This document shows positions 26,093-34,109 of a stretch of 64,000 nucleotides of DNA, one piece after another; the first letter of the stretch is position 1; each line of letters starts with the position of its first letter. The notes under the pieces were generated by a model. The model did no database searches and was not told the origin of the DNA. It saw only the letters and a list, made by a program, of their open reading frames with translations. The stretch lies in the NCBI GenBank assembly GCA_023415825.1, contig JAEZJF010000026.1, positions 183,063 to 247,062 on the forward strand. Direction: 5' to 3'. Source of the stretch: Bacillota bacterium. Its GTDB lineage: Bacteria > Bacillota > Clostridia > DSM-8532. The position numbers and the translations under genes were made by a program.

Positions 26093-26414
26093 ATCGCATA
26101 TCGTATATTGTTGCATTAATTGTTCATCCTGCCCGCTTTTTATTGCTACAGTGAATAATAATCTGGAAGCGAAAAAAGGTATCGCTGAAAAGTGGAGGGA
26201 GTTATATAATAAATCCTTTAATGTAAATGATATGATTTGCAAAGGTTGTAAGTCTGATCAAGAATTTTCTCTATCTCCCCAATGTGATATTGCAGAATGT
26301 AATAAAAATCAAAAATGTTCCTCATGTAAAGAGTGTAAAGAATATTTATATGAACGGATTTCATACTTTTATGAATGGCAAAAGAAGCATGAGACAAAGG
26401 TTGAGTTTATATAA
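26079..26414 (+). CDS. Cysteine-rich DUF3795-like protein
   Basis: The roughly 111-residue product carries paired cysteines: YCCINCSSCPLF at the N-terminus, CKGCK, CDIAEC and CSSCKECKEY. This is the arrangement of the DUF3795 family, presumed metal-binding, function unknown. The start is uncertain. TTG 26079 is in frame but lacks a good binding site, and the nearby ATG at 26089 is in the wrong frame, so the true start may have been damaged. An attC-like element follows 40 bases after the stop. Confidence 0.65.
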   Translation: MGVYESHIVYCCINCSSCPLFIATVNNNLEAKKGIAEKWRELYNKSFNVNDMICKGCKSDQEFSLSPQCDIAECNKNQKCSSCKECKEYLYERISYFYEWQKKHETKVEFI

Positions 26415-26454
26415 TCTGGCTATATGTATCACTTTATAGTTTGGGATGCTTAGT

Positions 26455-26538
26455 ATAACAATGCATTCACGTCATAGGGCACATCACGAAGAATGCGTAA
26501 AAAGAATACCATGAGGTCATCGTGAAAACAGACGTTAT
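26455..26538 (+). repeat. attC-like palindromic element, copy A (short form)
   Basis: The left arm ATAACAATGCATTCACG and right arm CGTGAAAACAGACGTTAT are complementary at their ends (ATAAC/GTTAT) and inner boxes (TTCACG/CGTGAA), separated by unpaired spacers. The interior shares AGGGCA, CACGAAGAATGC and CATGAGGTCATCG with the other copies but lacks their GC-rich core. At 84 bases it is within the usual integron attC size range. Confidence 0.65.
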
Positions 26539-26624
26539 CGGAAATTAAGTGCAAAGACACGCGGCGTCCTGCTGTTTGAATAAACATAAGTAAGAAGTTA
26601 TTTAGTTGTCAGGAGTAAGAGCGT

Positions 26625-26950
26625 ATGGTGAGGAAATTAAGATATAAAACGCTAGTATACTTCATAATAATATTAATTTTATTAATGACTGTCTTGTTCT
26701 TTAGTAAAAGCTGGTTTACACCAATACAGGCAATTAAAGCATCCTTGGATTCATCAATTACGAAAATACTTGGGGAAGTAAAGCGTGATTGGGCATCAAT
26801 TTATCTATTAGACACAACAAATGGACTGAAAACGATTTGGTATCAGTTGCATTAGATAAAGAGAGTAATCAATTATATAGATATGGTTATCCAGAAAATG
26901 TGAACATCATTAAGGGTGAAGATTTAAGATGGTATAAAATAAAAAAGTGA
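26625..26950 (+). pseudogene. Frameshifted small signal-anchored protein
   Basis: ATG 26625 follows CAGGAG and opens an N-terminal membrane helix (TLVYFIIILILLMTVLFF). The frame stops at 26853. Shifting frame near 26811-26820, in an ACACAACAAA stretch, gives a continuous C-terminus (ENDLVSVALDKESNQLYRY, ending DLRWYKIKK) to TGA 26950. One inserted base explains the break. The family is not recognised. It is the first gene after attC-like copy A. Confidence 0.55.
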
Positions 26951-27010
26951 TAGTAAAAGGTTGGTATGGGGTTTTGGAAAGACCCATTAGCTTAATTGAG
27001 GGATTAACAT

Positions 27011-27523
27011 ATGAAAGATTTGACTTACATATATATCGCAGGTGCATTAATTATAATTGTCAATATAGTATATTACCTTTTAATTTGGCGAAAGTCAGGC
27101 AGAAATAATTTATGTGATACAGTCATAGTGCGTTTAAAGGACAAATTTTACTTATGTATATTTATTTTAATAATAACTTTTTTTAGCTGTGTCGTATCTG
27201 CCCTAATGAATGAAAATTCTCATAATAATCCCTTATTGTATCCAAACGTTCTCATTTTCTTATGGTTTATTGCAAGGTCAATAACTTGGAAATATAAATT
27301 TTCCGATATAGGTATATCGCCTGTTACCGGTTTTAAGAATCTTATATTAACTTGGGATCATGTTACGTATTGGAAGTGGCTTAATTATAAACCTGATTAT
27401 ATCTTTATAGAATATGAAAATGGTAAAGGCAACTTGCAGTTTAAGGTGAGCGAAAATAAACAATTGCTTAATGAAATGTTAACTAGAATAAAGGGTAAAT
27501 CTTTTAAAGAAGAAAATTATTAA
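27011..27523 (+). CDS. Hypothetical membrane protein (170 aa)
   Basis: Two to three N-terminal membrane helices (about 7-25, 45-65 and 77-90) are followed by a soluble C-terminal part. The pattern SDIGISPVTGFKNLILTWDHVTYWKW resembles small membrane proteins with a PH-like tail, such as DUF5673. The assignment is tentative. The gene has a weak ribosome binding site (TTGAGGGA). attC-like copy B starts 12 bases after its stop. Confidence 0.6.
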   Translation: MKDLTYIYIAGALIIIVNIVYYLLIWRKSGRNNLCDTVIVRLKDKFYLCIFILIITFFSCVVSALMNENSHNNPLLYPNVLIFLWFIARSITWKYKFSDIGISPVTGFKNLILTWDHVTYWKWLNYKPDYIFIEYENGKGNLQFKVSENKQLLNEMLTRIKGKSFKEENY

Positions 27524-27535
27524 TATGTAGTTGTA

Positions 27536-27751
27536 CTTCGTATAAAAATGCTTTCACGTCCTAGGGCACAGCACTAAGTATGCATAATTAGAGGGTTCAT
27601 GAGGTCATAGCTACCCACACCATCTCACCGGGCTAGTCGTTTCGCTCCGCTACATTGCTCGCCTATCAACCTAGGCGGCAAGCACCGCCAGAAAATAAGG
27701 ACTTCGATGGTCCGGTTCGATGGCATCGTGAAACCAGAATGTTATAAGAAG
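27536..27751 (+). repeat. attC-like palindromic element, copy B (long form)
   Basis: The left arm CTTCGTATAAAAATGC and right end GTTATAAGAAG are near-complementary, with inner boxes TTTCACG/CGTGAAA. The core CCCACACCATCTCACCGGG is shared with copies C-E. It is interrupted by about 45 extra bases (27634-27675) before CGGCAAGCACCGCC resumes. At 216 bases it is the longest copy. Confidence 0.65.
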
Positions 27752-27808
27752 CATCTCAAACATCGCGAATCTATAGATATTGTTTGATGTTGATTAGGGA
27801 GGTATTAG

Positions 27809-28333
27809 ATGGAAGAGATTTGTGTTAATTACAAGGTTGCGAAAAATGATTTAAAAATTTTTATTAAGAACTCTTCGAATAAAGTGTTTCATTACAATTT
27901 ATATATTCTTGCATTTACTGTTCTAGCAATTTCTTCATTGCTCTTTTTGGTATATATTAAAACAAGTCCATACATCGTAGGGGTATTAGTAATGTCTGTT
28001 ATATTCATTTTACTTATGTCATTAACTTTTTATATCCTACCCTTAACAACATTTAAAGAAGAAGTCGCAAAGCAAGGTACATATACCTTTTCTGATTATG
28101 GTGTAAAAATTGAAACTGATGTTTCTTCAGTAAACTTGAGTTGGAAGCTATACACAACCGTTTATATCTTTGGAGAGATGCTAATTTTTAGACTGCAAAA
28201 TACAAAAACCTGGTTCTTACCCTATAATGTTTTCGGTGACAATTTAATGAATTTTGAAAAATTATTATATATGCAAAGAGATAAAGGATTAATCGATATA
28301 ATGATAATTGATGAACATTATATGGAGTGGTGA
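27809..28333 (+). CDS. YcxB-like membrane protein
   Basis: This 174-residue protein has two membrane helices (about 28-50 and 55-77) and a soluble C-terminal domain. GTYTFSDYGVKIET is followed by WKLYTTVYIFGEMLIFRL and a WFLPYNVFG ending, which is the pattern of the YcxB-like C-terminal domain. Its function is unknown. GGGAGG precedes ATG 27809. It is the first gene after attC-like copy B. Confidence 0.65.
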   Translation: MEEICVNYKVAKNDLKIFIKNSSNKVFHYNLYILAFTVLAISSLLFLVYIKTSPYIVGVLVMSVIFILLMSLTFYILPLTTFKEEVAKQGTYTFSDYGVKIETDVSSVNLSWKLYTTVYIFGEMLIFRLQNTKTWFLPYNVFGDNLMNFEKLLYMQRDKGLIDIMIIDEHYMEW

Positions 28334-28394
28334 AATTTTCTGCTATACTGCTCGTATAGGCGAGAGTTAATTAACTTTTTGTAGGAAACGCAGT

Positions 28395-28571
28395 ATGTTA
28401 CATTTACTTAAAGATGACTTCGTTAAAGTTGTTAAATACATTCAAGAAGCCCCTTCTTTCGTGTACTCAGTTTTAGAAGGGATATGTAATGAGTTTGAAA
28501 GGGATGATGCAAAATTTTATTTGATGGAGAATCATAATACAATCTCATCGGCTAAAAGTAATGATAATTAA
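28395..28571 (+). CDS. Small ORF, possible N-terminal remnant of an acetyltransferase
   Basis: The 58-codon frame MLHLLKDDFVKVVKYIQEAP has AGGAAACG upstream and ends inside the leader of the next gene. Its first half (FVYSVLEGICNEFERDDAKF) faintly resembles the N-terminus of GNAT_acetyltran-type proteins, which would make it a truncated remnant. The evidence is thin. Confidence 0.35.
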   Translation: MLHLLKDDFVKVVKYIQEAPSFVYSVLEGICNEFERDDAKFYLMENHNTISSAKSNDN

Positions 28572-28584
28572 AGGAGATAATGTT

Positions 28585-29310
28585 TTGGAGAAAATAGCAA
28601 TAATTTCAGATATTCATGGGAACTTGCCAGCTTTGGAGGCAGTACTAGCTGATATTAAATCCCGTGATATTGAAAAAATCTATTGTTTAGGAGATTTAGC
28701 AGGGAAAGGACCAAATCCAGCAGAAGCAGTCGATATGATACAAGAAAGTTGTGATATAGTAGTAAAAGGCAACTGGGATTATTTTATCACCGAACAGGAA
28801 GAGCCCGAAATACTTTTATGGCATCAAAACAAGCTAGGTGAAGACAGACTGAGATACTTAAAAGGTCTACCAAATTATATAGAATTTTATATGAGTGGCA
28901 AGTTGGTCAGATTGTGCCATGCATCACCAAATGATTTGTTCCATAGGGTTCATTTATCTACCTCAGATGAACAAAGAATTAAATTGTTTATGCCTACGGT
29001 AACACTAGACAAAGAAGCTGATGTTGTTGGTTATGGAGATATTCATGGAGCACACATAGATAGTTTTGAAGGTAAAATTATTTTTAATGTAGGAAGTGTT
29101 GGAAATCCATTGGATATTACACAAGCTTCATATGCAATAGTTGAAGGATGCTATGGTTCAAAGGATCATTCTTCCTTTACAATATCGCTGATAAGAGTTC
29201 CATATAATATCGAATTAGCAATTCAACATGCGATAAATACAGATATGCCAAATATACAAGAATATATAAATGAATTAAGAACGGCAGTTTACAGGGGCAG
29301 TAAAAAATAA
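28585..29310 (+). CDS. Calcineurin-like metallophosphoesterase (YfcE type)
   Basis: The 241-residue protein shows metallophosphoesterase motifs in order: SDIHGN (residues 8-13), GDLAGKGP, KGNWD in place of GNHD, LCHASP and GYGDIHG. These bind two metal ions. Such proteins hydrolyse phosphodiesters or nucleotides in the cytoplasm. The start is TTG 28585 behind AAGGAG; ATG 28561 has no binding site. The Nif3-like gene follows 57 bases later. Confidence 0.88.
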   Translation: MEKIAIISDIHGNLPALEAVLADIKSRDIEKIYCLGDLAGKGPNPAEAVDMIQESCDIVVKGNWDYFITEQEEPEILLWHQNKLGEDRLRYLKGLPNYIEFYMSGKLVRLCHASPNDLFHRVHLSTSDEQRIKLFMPTVTLDKEADVVGYGDIHGAHIDSFEGKIIFNVGSVGNPLDITQASYAIVEGCYGSKDHSSFTISLIRVPYNIELAIQHAINTDMPNIQEYINELRTAVYRGSKK

Positions 29311-29367
29311 GGAATAATGGCGTATGGATTTCAAGCCAATATAATTAACCACAAGCAGGAGGATTTT

Positions 29368-30117
29368 ATGAGAGCAACTGAATTAAAAAACTACATTATT
29401 GGTCTATTTGATACAAACAAGATATCTGTTGATGGTGAGAGTGGATTTTATGTAGATGATACTCTTGAAATTGAGAAAATAGGATATGCTACTAATTTAA
29501 CACCTGAGACCGTAAAAAATGCAATATATCATGGTGTTAATGCAATTATCACGCATCATGATGCATGGAATTTTGTTTATGGTATGAAAGATTATTGTAT
29601 ACGTGCTCTAAAAGACAATAATATTTCACATTTCTATGTTCATTTACCACTGGATGATGCCGATTTTGGAACAAATGTATCTTTTATGAATAGGTTAGGT
29701 TTATTTAATTTAGAAAAGATAAATTTGCAAGAGGAGCTTTTCTATTGTGGTAGAATCGGAGAACTAGAACATCCAATTAATTTTGAAGAATTGGTGTCTC
29801 AAATGGAAGACGTATTAGGTGAGAAGGTTAAGAGTTGGAAGAACAACGATAGATTGGTTAAGAAGATAGGTTTTCTATCAGGTGCAGGGCATTTAACGAG
29901 CGATATGAAGGAGCACGTAGAACAAAATTGTGATGTGTTTATAACAGGGGAAAAAATATTATATACTATCCAGTATGCCGAATTTACTCAAATAAACCTT
30001 ATTGTTGGTAGTCATACATATACAGAGATATTTGGAGTTCAAAGTTTGTGTGAAAAAATAAAAGACAAGTACCACAATGTGGATATTATTAGGTTAAATG
30101 AAGATCACAAGGAATAA
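29368..30117 (+). CDS. Nif3-like dinuclear metal centre protein
   Basis: The 249-residue protein carries the Nif3/GTP cyclohydrolase 1 type 2 pattern. GVNAIITHHDAWNF corresponds to the metal-binding HH segment, KIGFLSGAGHL is the glycine-rich strand, and the later GEKILYTIQYAEF lies where a metal-binding GE/H motif is expected. The family is structurally characterised, but its activity is poorly defined. The start is ATG 29368 behind CAGGAGG. It is slightly shorter than chromosomal Nif3 proteins. Confidence 0.8.
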   Translation: MRATELKNYIIGLFDTNKISVDGESGFYVDDTLEIEKIGYATNLTPETVKNAIYHGVNAIITHHDAWNFVYGMKDYCIRALKDNNISHFYVHLPLDDADFGTNVSFMNRLGLFNLEKINLQEELFYCGRIGELEHPINFEELVSQMEDVLGEKVKSWKNNDRLVKKIGFLSGAGHLTSDMKEHVEQNCDVFITGEKILYTIQYAEFTQINLIVGSHTYTEIFGVQSLCEKIKDKYHNVDIIRLNEDHKE

Positions 30118-30177
30118 TAAAATATGGCTTGAATAAGGCGAAAACTACGGCCAGAATTAATTTGAAGGTAGGTCAAA

Positions 30178-30501
30178 ATGAATATATTAGAAGATAGTGA
30201 GTGTTTAAATATTGCTTTGAAACAGGTACTCCAGTTTGGACCAGAACGTTCAATTCCTGTTGAAGAAAGAGTTAAGAAAATAATTACTCCAAATGACGAG
30301 AATGTGATTAAGGAACTATGTGAAAAGGTAAAGAAGGTTCAAAATAAAATTGAGAGTATATTCTGGAATTATTATAATCATGATAATGGCAAATTAGATA
30401 TTGATGCCAAACCTCTAATACATGAAATTGCACCATGGATTGATGATGAAAATTACGGTCATATCTATTCGCAATGTATGTACTTTGTTATGAGAGGATA
30501 A
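30178..30501 (+). CDS. Hypothetical protein (107 aa)
   Basis: This soluble, acidic protein has no signal or membrane segment. The N-terminal part is helical (VKKIITPNDENVIKELCEKV), and the C-terminal part ends HEIAPWIDDENYGHIYSQCM. I do not recognise the family. GAAGGTAGG precedes ATG 30178. It lies between the Nif3-like and amj genes on the same strand. Confidence 0.65.
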   Translation: MNILEDSECLNIALKQVLQFGPERSIPVEERVKKIITPNDENVIKELCEKVKKVQNKIESIFWNYYNHDNGKLDIDAKPLIHEIAPWIDDENYGHIYSQCMYFVMRG

Positions 30502-30610
30502 TTCGCAAGCTATATATTATCAACAAAGGAAAGAAATTATGGCCACTATTGAGCAGATTTACAAGAAATAAGAGGTATATTTGGTGTATAATGCAAGAGG
30601 GTGATTTTTA

Positions 30611-31399
30611 GTGAGTATTCAAATTCTCATAGTAGTTATTCTGAACCTCGTTATTTCATTAATTGGTACCCTGGCCTATTCAATAAGGCTTGTGGGTATA
30701 AGAACCGGGAAAATAGCAGTTTCTTTTGCTCTTTTCAATGTTCTAATGCTGGTTTCAAGATTGGCTATTACGTTCCAAGCTCCTATTTTAACGAAATATA
30801 TAGAAAAAAATCCAAATGACGATTTTAAGAACATTTTTATGATTATAATAATTGCTTCGGGATTTGCTACCATAGCAGGGGCATTTCTTGTTCCAACTTT
30901 CCAAAGGGTGTTTTCTAAGGGGGTATTATATTTCTCTTATCAGAGATCAATACCCAAGTTGATCTTACACAGCTTTACAAAGACAGGTATTAAGCAATTA
31001 AGGAGTTGTGTCGCAATCCCTGTGAAGGAAAGCATAAGCCAGATTGATTTTAAAAAGATACCAAAGAGAACAATTGTATTAAATATTATTACAGTTGCAA
31101 TTATTACGGCAGGTTCATTTGCACCAATATATGCAGGTAGTATTGAACATGATTTGAGAGCTACATGCATTACTCTTGCTCCCGTTATAAGTGGTATAGC
31201 AACACTCATAATGACTATATTCATTGATCCTCAATTATCTATTATGACTGATGATGTTGTTGATGGGCATTGTAGTCCTCAGGAATTTAGAAATTGTGTT
31301 ATTGGAATGGTAGGTAGTAAAACTGTAGGAACATTCCTGGCTGTTTTTCTGTTAGTCCCAGCTGCGCAGATCATTATTTATTTAGCCCGTGCAATCTAA
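30611..31399 (+). CDS. amj: Amj-type lipid II flippase
   Basis: This 262-residue polytopic membrane protein has the Amj/YdaH (PF10997) signature IGTLAYSIRLVGIRTGKIAVSFALFN near the N-terminus and about six membrane helices. Amj is an alternate lipid II flippase in B. subtilis, induced by envelope stress when MurJ is impaired. The start is GTG 30611 with GAGGGTG upstream. As an island gene it may be an accessory defence against MurJ inhibitors; that is inference. Confidence 0.88.
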   Translation: MSIQILIVVILNLVISLIGTLAYSIRLVGIRTGKIAVSFALFNVLMLVSRLAITFQAPILTKYIEKNPNDDFKNIFMIIIIASGFATIAGAFLVPTFQRVFSKGVLYFSYQRSIPKLILHSFTKTGIKQLRSCVAIPVKESISQIDFKKIPKRTIVLNIITVAIITAGSFAPIYAGSIEHDLRATCITLAPVISGIATLIMTIFIDPQLSIMTDDVVDGHCSPQEFRNCVIGMVGSKTVGTFLAVFLLVPAAQIIIYLARAI

Positions 31400-31405
31400 T
31401 TGGCA

Positions 31406-31431
31406 GCTTACGAGTAACAGAAGCCGTAAGC
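31406..31431. repeat. Short hairpin after amj
   Basis: GCTTACG (31406-31412) and CGTAAGC (31425-31431) pair perfectly. No U tract follows. It could be a weak terminator or an eroded cassette-end element. Confidence 0.35.
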
Positions 31432-31484
31432 GAATATTAGTAACTTAGTCATGAAGAAATTAAAAAATTGGAGGTATAAACAAG

Positions 31485-32018
31485 ATGAAATATTTTAAAA
31501 AAATAGTGGGTAAACGTATCTATTTATCTCCTATGAATGTAGAGGATGCAGAGATTTACGTTAAATGGCTTAATGATTTTAGTGTTACCGATGGTGTTGG
31601 AAGTTCATGTAGGGTAACCTCCTTGGAGACTGAAAAAGAATGGCTTACACGAAATTCTGGCCAATATCAATTTGCTATTGTAAAGCTCGAAGATGATAAA
31701 TTAATCGGTAATTGTGGTATTCAGGGGATTGATCAATTACGACAATGTGCAGAAGTCGGGCTGTTTATTGGTGATGAAGAAAACCGTAATAAAGGATATG
31801 GAGAAGAGGTGCTTAATTTATTGTTAGATTATGGTTTTGATTATTTGAATCTTAACAATATAATGTTAAAAGTATTCTCGTTTAATGAAAATGCAATCAG
31901 TTGTTATAAAAAAGTTGGGTTTAAGGAAATAGGGAGGAGAAGGCAATCCTATTATATCAAGGGTAAATTTCATGATGAGGTATATATGGATATACTAAGG
32001 AATGAACGATATAGATAA
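31485..32018 (+). CDS. GNAT acetyltransferase, RimJ/RimL-like
   Basis: The 177-residue protein follows the RimJ/RimL layout: an early segment VGKRIYLSPMNVEDAEIYVKW, motif A EVGLFIGDEENRNKGYGEEVL, and the C-terminal FNENAISCYKKVGFKEIGRR. It uses acetyl-CoA to modify a small molecule or protein N-terminus. Ribosome binding site GGAGG lies ten bases upstream. It abuts a decayed second acetyltransferase. Confidence 0.88.
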   Translation: MKYFKKIVGKRIYLSPMNVEDAEIYVKWLNDFSVTDGVGSSCRVTSLETEKEWLTRNSGQYQFAIVKLEDDKLIGNCGIQGIDQLRQCAEVGLFIGDEENRNKGYGEEVLNLLLDYGFDYLNLNNIMLKVFSFNENAISCYKKVGFKEIGRRRQSYYIKGKFHDEVYMDILRNERYR

Positions 32019-32265
32019 TGCCTAATAAGACCAATAATGAATATACTGCAGAAATATACGTCATGGGTATATTAATGGAATATCAAAATAAAGGAATAGG
32101 AAAAGCCCTATTAAAAATTGCAGAAGAAGATTTAAAAAAGGATTCATATAAGTTTTTAATAAAGTTGGTTTTAATCCTGTTCAAGAAATCAATGAAATAT
32201 GGGGAGAGGGAAACCCATGCTTAATTATGATTAAGTGCCTAGTACAAAGTTTAGAAATGCAATGA
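32018..32265 (+). pseudogene. Truncated GNAT acetyltransferase remnant
   Basis: The frame from 32018 holds GNAT motif A (YVMGILMEYQNKGIGKALLK). After residue 48 the expected middle segment is missing. The end of a GNAT domain resumes in another frame at 32158 (NKVGFNPVQEINEIWGEGNP) and runs to TGA 32265. The N-terminal domain is also absent. Deletion plus frameshift marks it as a remnant. Confidence 0.65.
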
Positions 32266-32332
32266 AACCACACTAGAAATACGAGTTAAGTATGCAATTA
32301 GAAAAGAATACATAATATAAGAGGTGGCCTGT

Positions 32333-32680
32333 ATGTCAGAATATAAAGTAATATTTCATATTGATGAGATTAATAAATGGAAGCTTTTATTAAGCAATGT
32401 CAGCAATTTATTAAATGCTTCAAATAATGATAAGTTCTATATTGAAGTCTTGGCTAATTCAGAGGCAGTTAAGTATTATGATATAAATTATGTAGATGCC
32501 GACATTGATACTATGCAGAGTTTAAATGCAAGAGGTGTTAAATTCGTAGCTTGTAATAATGCGTTAAGGGGATATGATATAAAAAAGGAAGCTCTTATTG
32601 AATTTGTAGACATTGTTCCTGCAGGAGTTATGGAGCTAGTAAAAAAACAAAGTGAAGGATATTTTTATATAAAACCATAA
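32333..32680 (+). CDS. DsrE-family protein
   Basis: This 115-residue single-domain protein has the DsrE/YchN fold pattern of COG1416 proteins: EYKVIFHIDEINKWKLLLSN at the start, KFYIEVLANSEAVKYY, a central LNARGVKFVACNNALRG with the usual cysteine, and VPAGVMELVKKQSEGYFYIKP. DsrE-like proteins relay sulfur in some organisms, but single-domain homologues are uncharacterised. The start is ATG 32333 behind GAGGTGG. Confidence 0.8.
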   Translation: MSEYKVIFHIDEINKWKLLLSNVSNLLNASNNDKFYIEVLANSEAVKYYDINYVDADIDTMQSLNARGVKFVACNNALRGYDIKKEALIEFVDIVPAGVMELVKKQSEGYFYIKP

Positions 32681-32756
32681 GACGGCTTAGCATTTATCCT
32701 CGCTTGAATGCTATGCCTAAAATTTAACTTGGAGAGAATATTAGTTTGGAGAAATT

Positions 32757-33326
32757 ATGAATAAACAATGGATTGCAATAATTGCTAGCGCAAGAAGAGA
32801 TAAAAACACCGAAGCCTTAACAGATTATTTTATAAGTGCATTAAGCGAGAAGGACATTATAGTAAAGAAATTTGCACTTGAGAGTCAACATATTTCAACC
32901 TGTACAGGGTGTGAATATTGCATTAAAACAGGAAACTGTAAAATTAAAGATGATGTGACAGATTTAATAGAAAGCATGAAACAAGCAGATGGGTTTATAT
33001 TTGCCTCTCCTACATATAACTACAATATTTCAGCGCAAATGAAGGCTTTTTTAGATAGAACTTTTTGTTTAAATGATTATAATGGTGGTGTCTGGAGTAG
33101 TCGCTTATCACAAGGCAAAAAAGCTATTATAGTAGCTGTGTGCGCCGGTAATACCGAAGATAGTATGGGGTATACTGTCAAAGGAATGATGACGCCAATT
33201 ACCGAACTGGGTATAGACGTTGTTGATGTATTTGAATATTATAATACAAAGAATTCTCCTGTTTATGAAAATAAAATAATAGGTAATAACATTTTCAATA
33301 GGGTCAGATCCAATTCTTTGATATAG
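32757..33326 (+). CDS. Flavodoxin-like NAD(P)H-dependent FMN reductase
   Basis: The 189-residue protein has a flavodoxin fold with the FMN phosphate loop SARRDKNTEALTDYF. The iron-sulfur-flavoprotein-like cysteine motif CTGCEYCIKTGNC follows, then FASPTYNYNISAQMKAFLDR. It probably reduces quinones, nitro compounds or similar acceptors. ATG 32757 has GGAG eight bases upstream. Confidence 0.85.
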   Translation: MNKQWIAIIASARRDKNTEALTDYFISALSEKDIIVKKFALESQHISTCTGCEYCIKTGNCKIKDDVTDLIESMKQADGFIFASPTYNYNISAQMKAFLDRTFCLNDYNGGVWSSRLSQGKKAIIVAVCAGNTEDSMGYTVKGMMTPITELGIDVVDVFEYYNTKNSPVYENKIIGNNIFNRVRSNSLI

Positions 33327-33374
33327 CGGAAAGATAGATTTTGTTTGGAGAATTAAATTGTGAGGTGAATCTCT

Positions 33375-34067
33375 ATGCAAATGAAGCTAGAAAAGAGTGG
33401 GCTCAACTATTTAACAAGAGTTGCTTTTCAAATTATAATTGGAGCTGTTCTATTTTTTGTTACTTCGGGTACATTGACGAATCTCCAAGGATGGACTTAT
33501 TTTATTGTTTATTCAATTTCGACGATTCTTGGGGTTATATATTTATCAATACATAATCCGGAGGTGCTGAATGAAAGGGCAAAGGAAAGAAATAATACTG
33601 AAAAATGGGATAAGGCACTACTCAAGTTGTATATTTTATTAGCATTTTTTATTATATATGTTGTTGCCGGGTTTGATAAAAGGTTTAACTGGTCAAGTAT
33701 ATCTATTGTTTACATGTTTCCTGCTTTAGTGATCTTAATTCTTTCTTCTATTCTTGGAATATGGGCTATGAAAGAAAATGCTAATTTTGAGGCTACATCT
33801 CGTATTCAAAATGACCGAATACAGAATGTTTGCGATTCAGGTCCATATAAGGCCGTTCGTCATCCAGGTTATCTGGCTGTTATACTATGGGCACTAGCAA
33901 TACCTTTTGTCTTTGGTTCGCTATATATGATAATTCCATCAATTATTATAACGGCTGTAATAGTGCTTAGAACATATTTAGAGGATAAGATGTTGAAAGA
34001 AAAATTGGTTGGATATCTCGAATATTCTTATAAGACAAAATATAGACTACTTCCGTATATATGGTAG
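33375..34067 (+). CDS. Isoprenylcysteine carboxyl methyltransferase family protein
   Basis: This 230-residue membrane protein has about five helices. Its C-terminal SAM-binding region has the ICMT/PEMT pattern: GPYKAVRHPGYLAVILW, then RTYLEDKMLKEKLVGYLEY and a KTKYRLLPYIW tail. Bacterial members methylate small molecules or lipids; none of the prenylated-protein substrates of eukaryotes are expected here. GAGGTGA precedes ATG 33375. Confidence 0.85.
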   Translation: MQMKLEKSGLNYLTRVAFQIIIGAVLFFVTSGTLTNLQGWTYFIVYSISTILGVIYLSIHNPEVLNERAKERNNTEKWDKALLKLYILLAFFIIYVVAGFDKRFNWSSISIVYMFPALVILILSSILGIWAMKENANFEATSRIQNDRIQNVCDSGPYKAVRHPGYLAVILWALAIPFVFGSLYMIIPSIIITAVIVLRTYLEDKMLKEKLVGYLEYSYKTKYRLLPYIW

Positions 34068-34109
34068 AACATCTATAGTGATAATTAATCAAAATTGTTG
34101 GAGAGTAAA

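Noticed and set aside
26455..27751. Group II intron or IS remnants as an explanation of the GC-rich repeats
   Set aside because: No reverse transcriptase or transposase fragment, no domain V-like hairpin and no target-site duplications are visible.
28561..28584. Upstream ATG for the metallophosphoesterase
   Set aside because: The AAGGAG site lies after this ATG and is correctly spaced for TTG 28585 instead.
30601..30819. Plus-strand reading frame overlapping the start of amj
   Set aside because: It is out of frame with the clearly conserved Amj sequence and has no family character.
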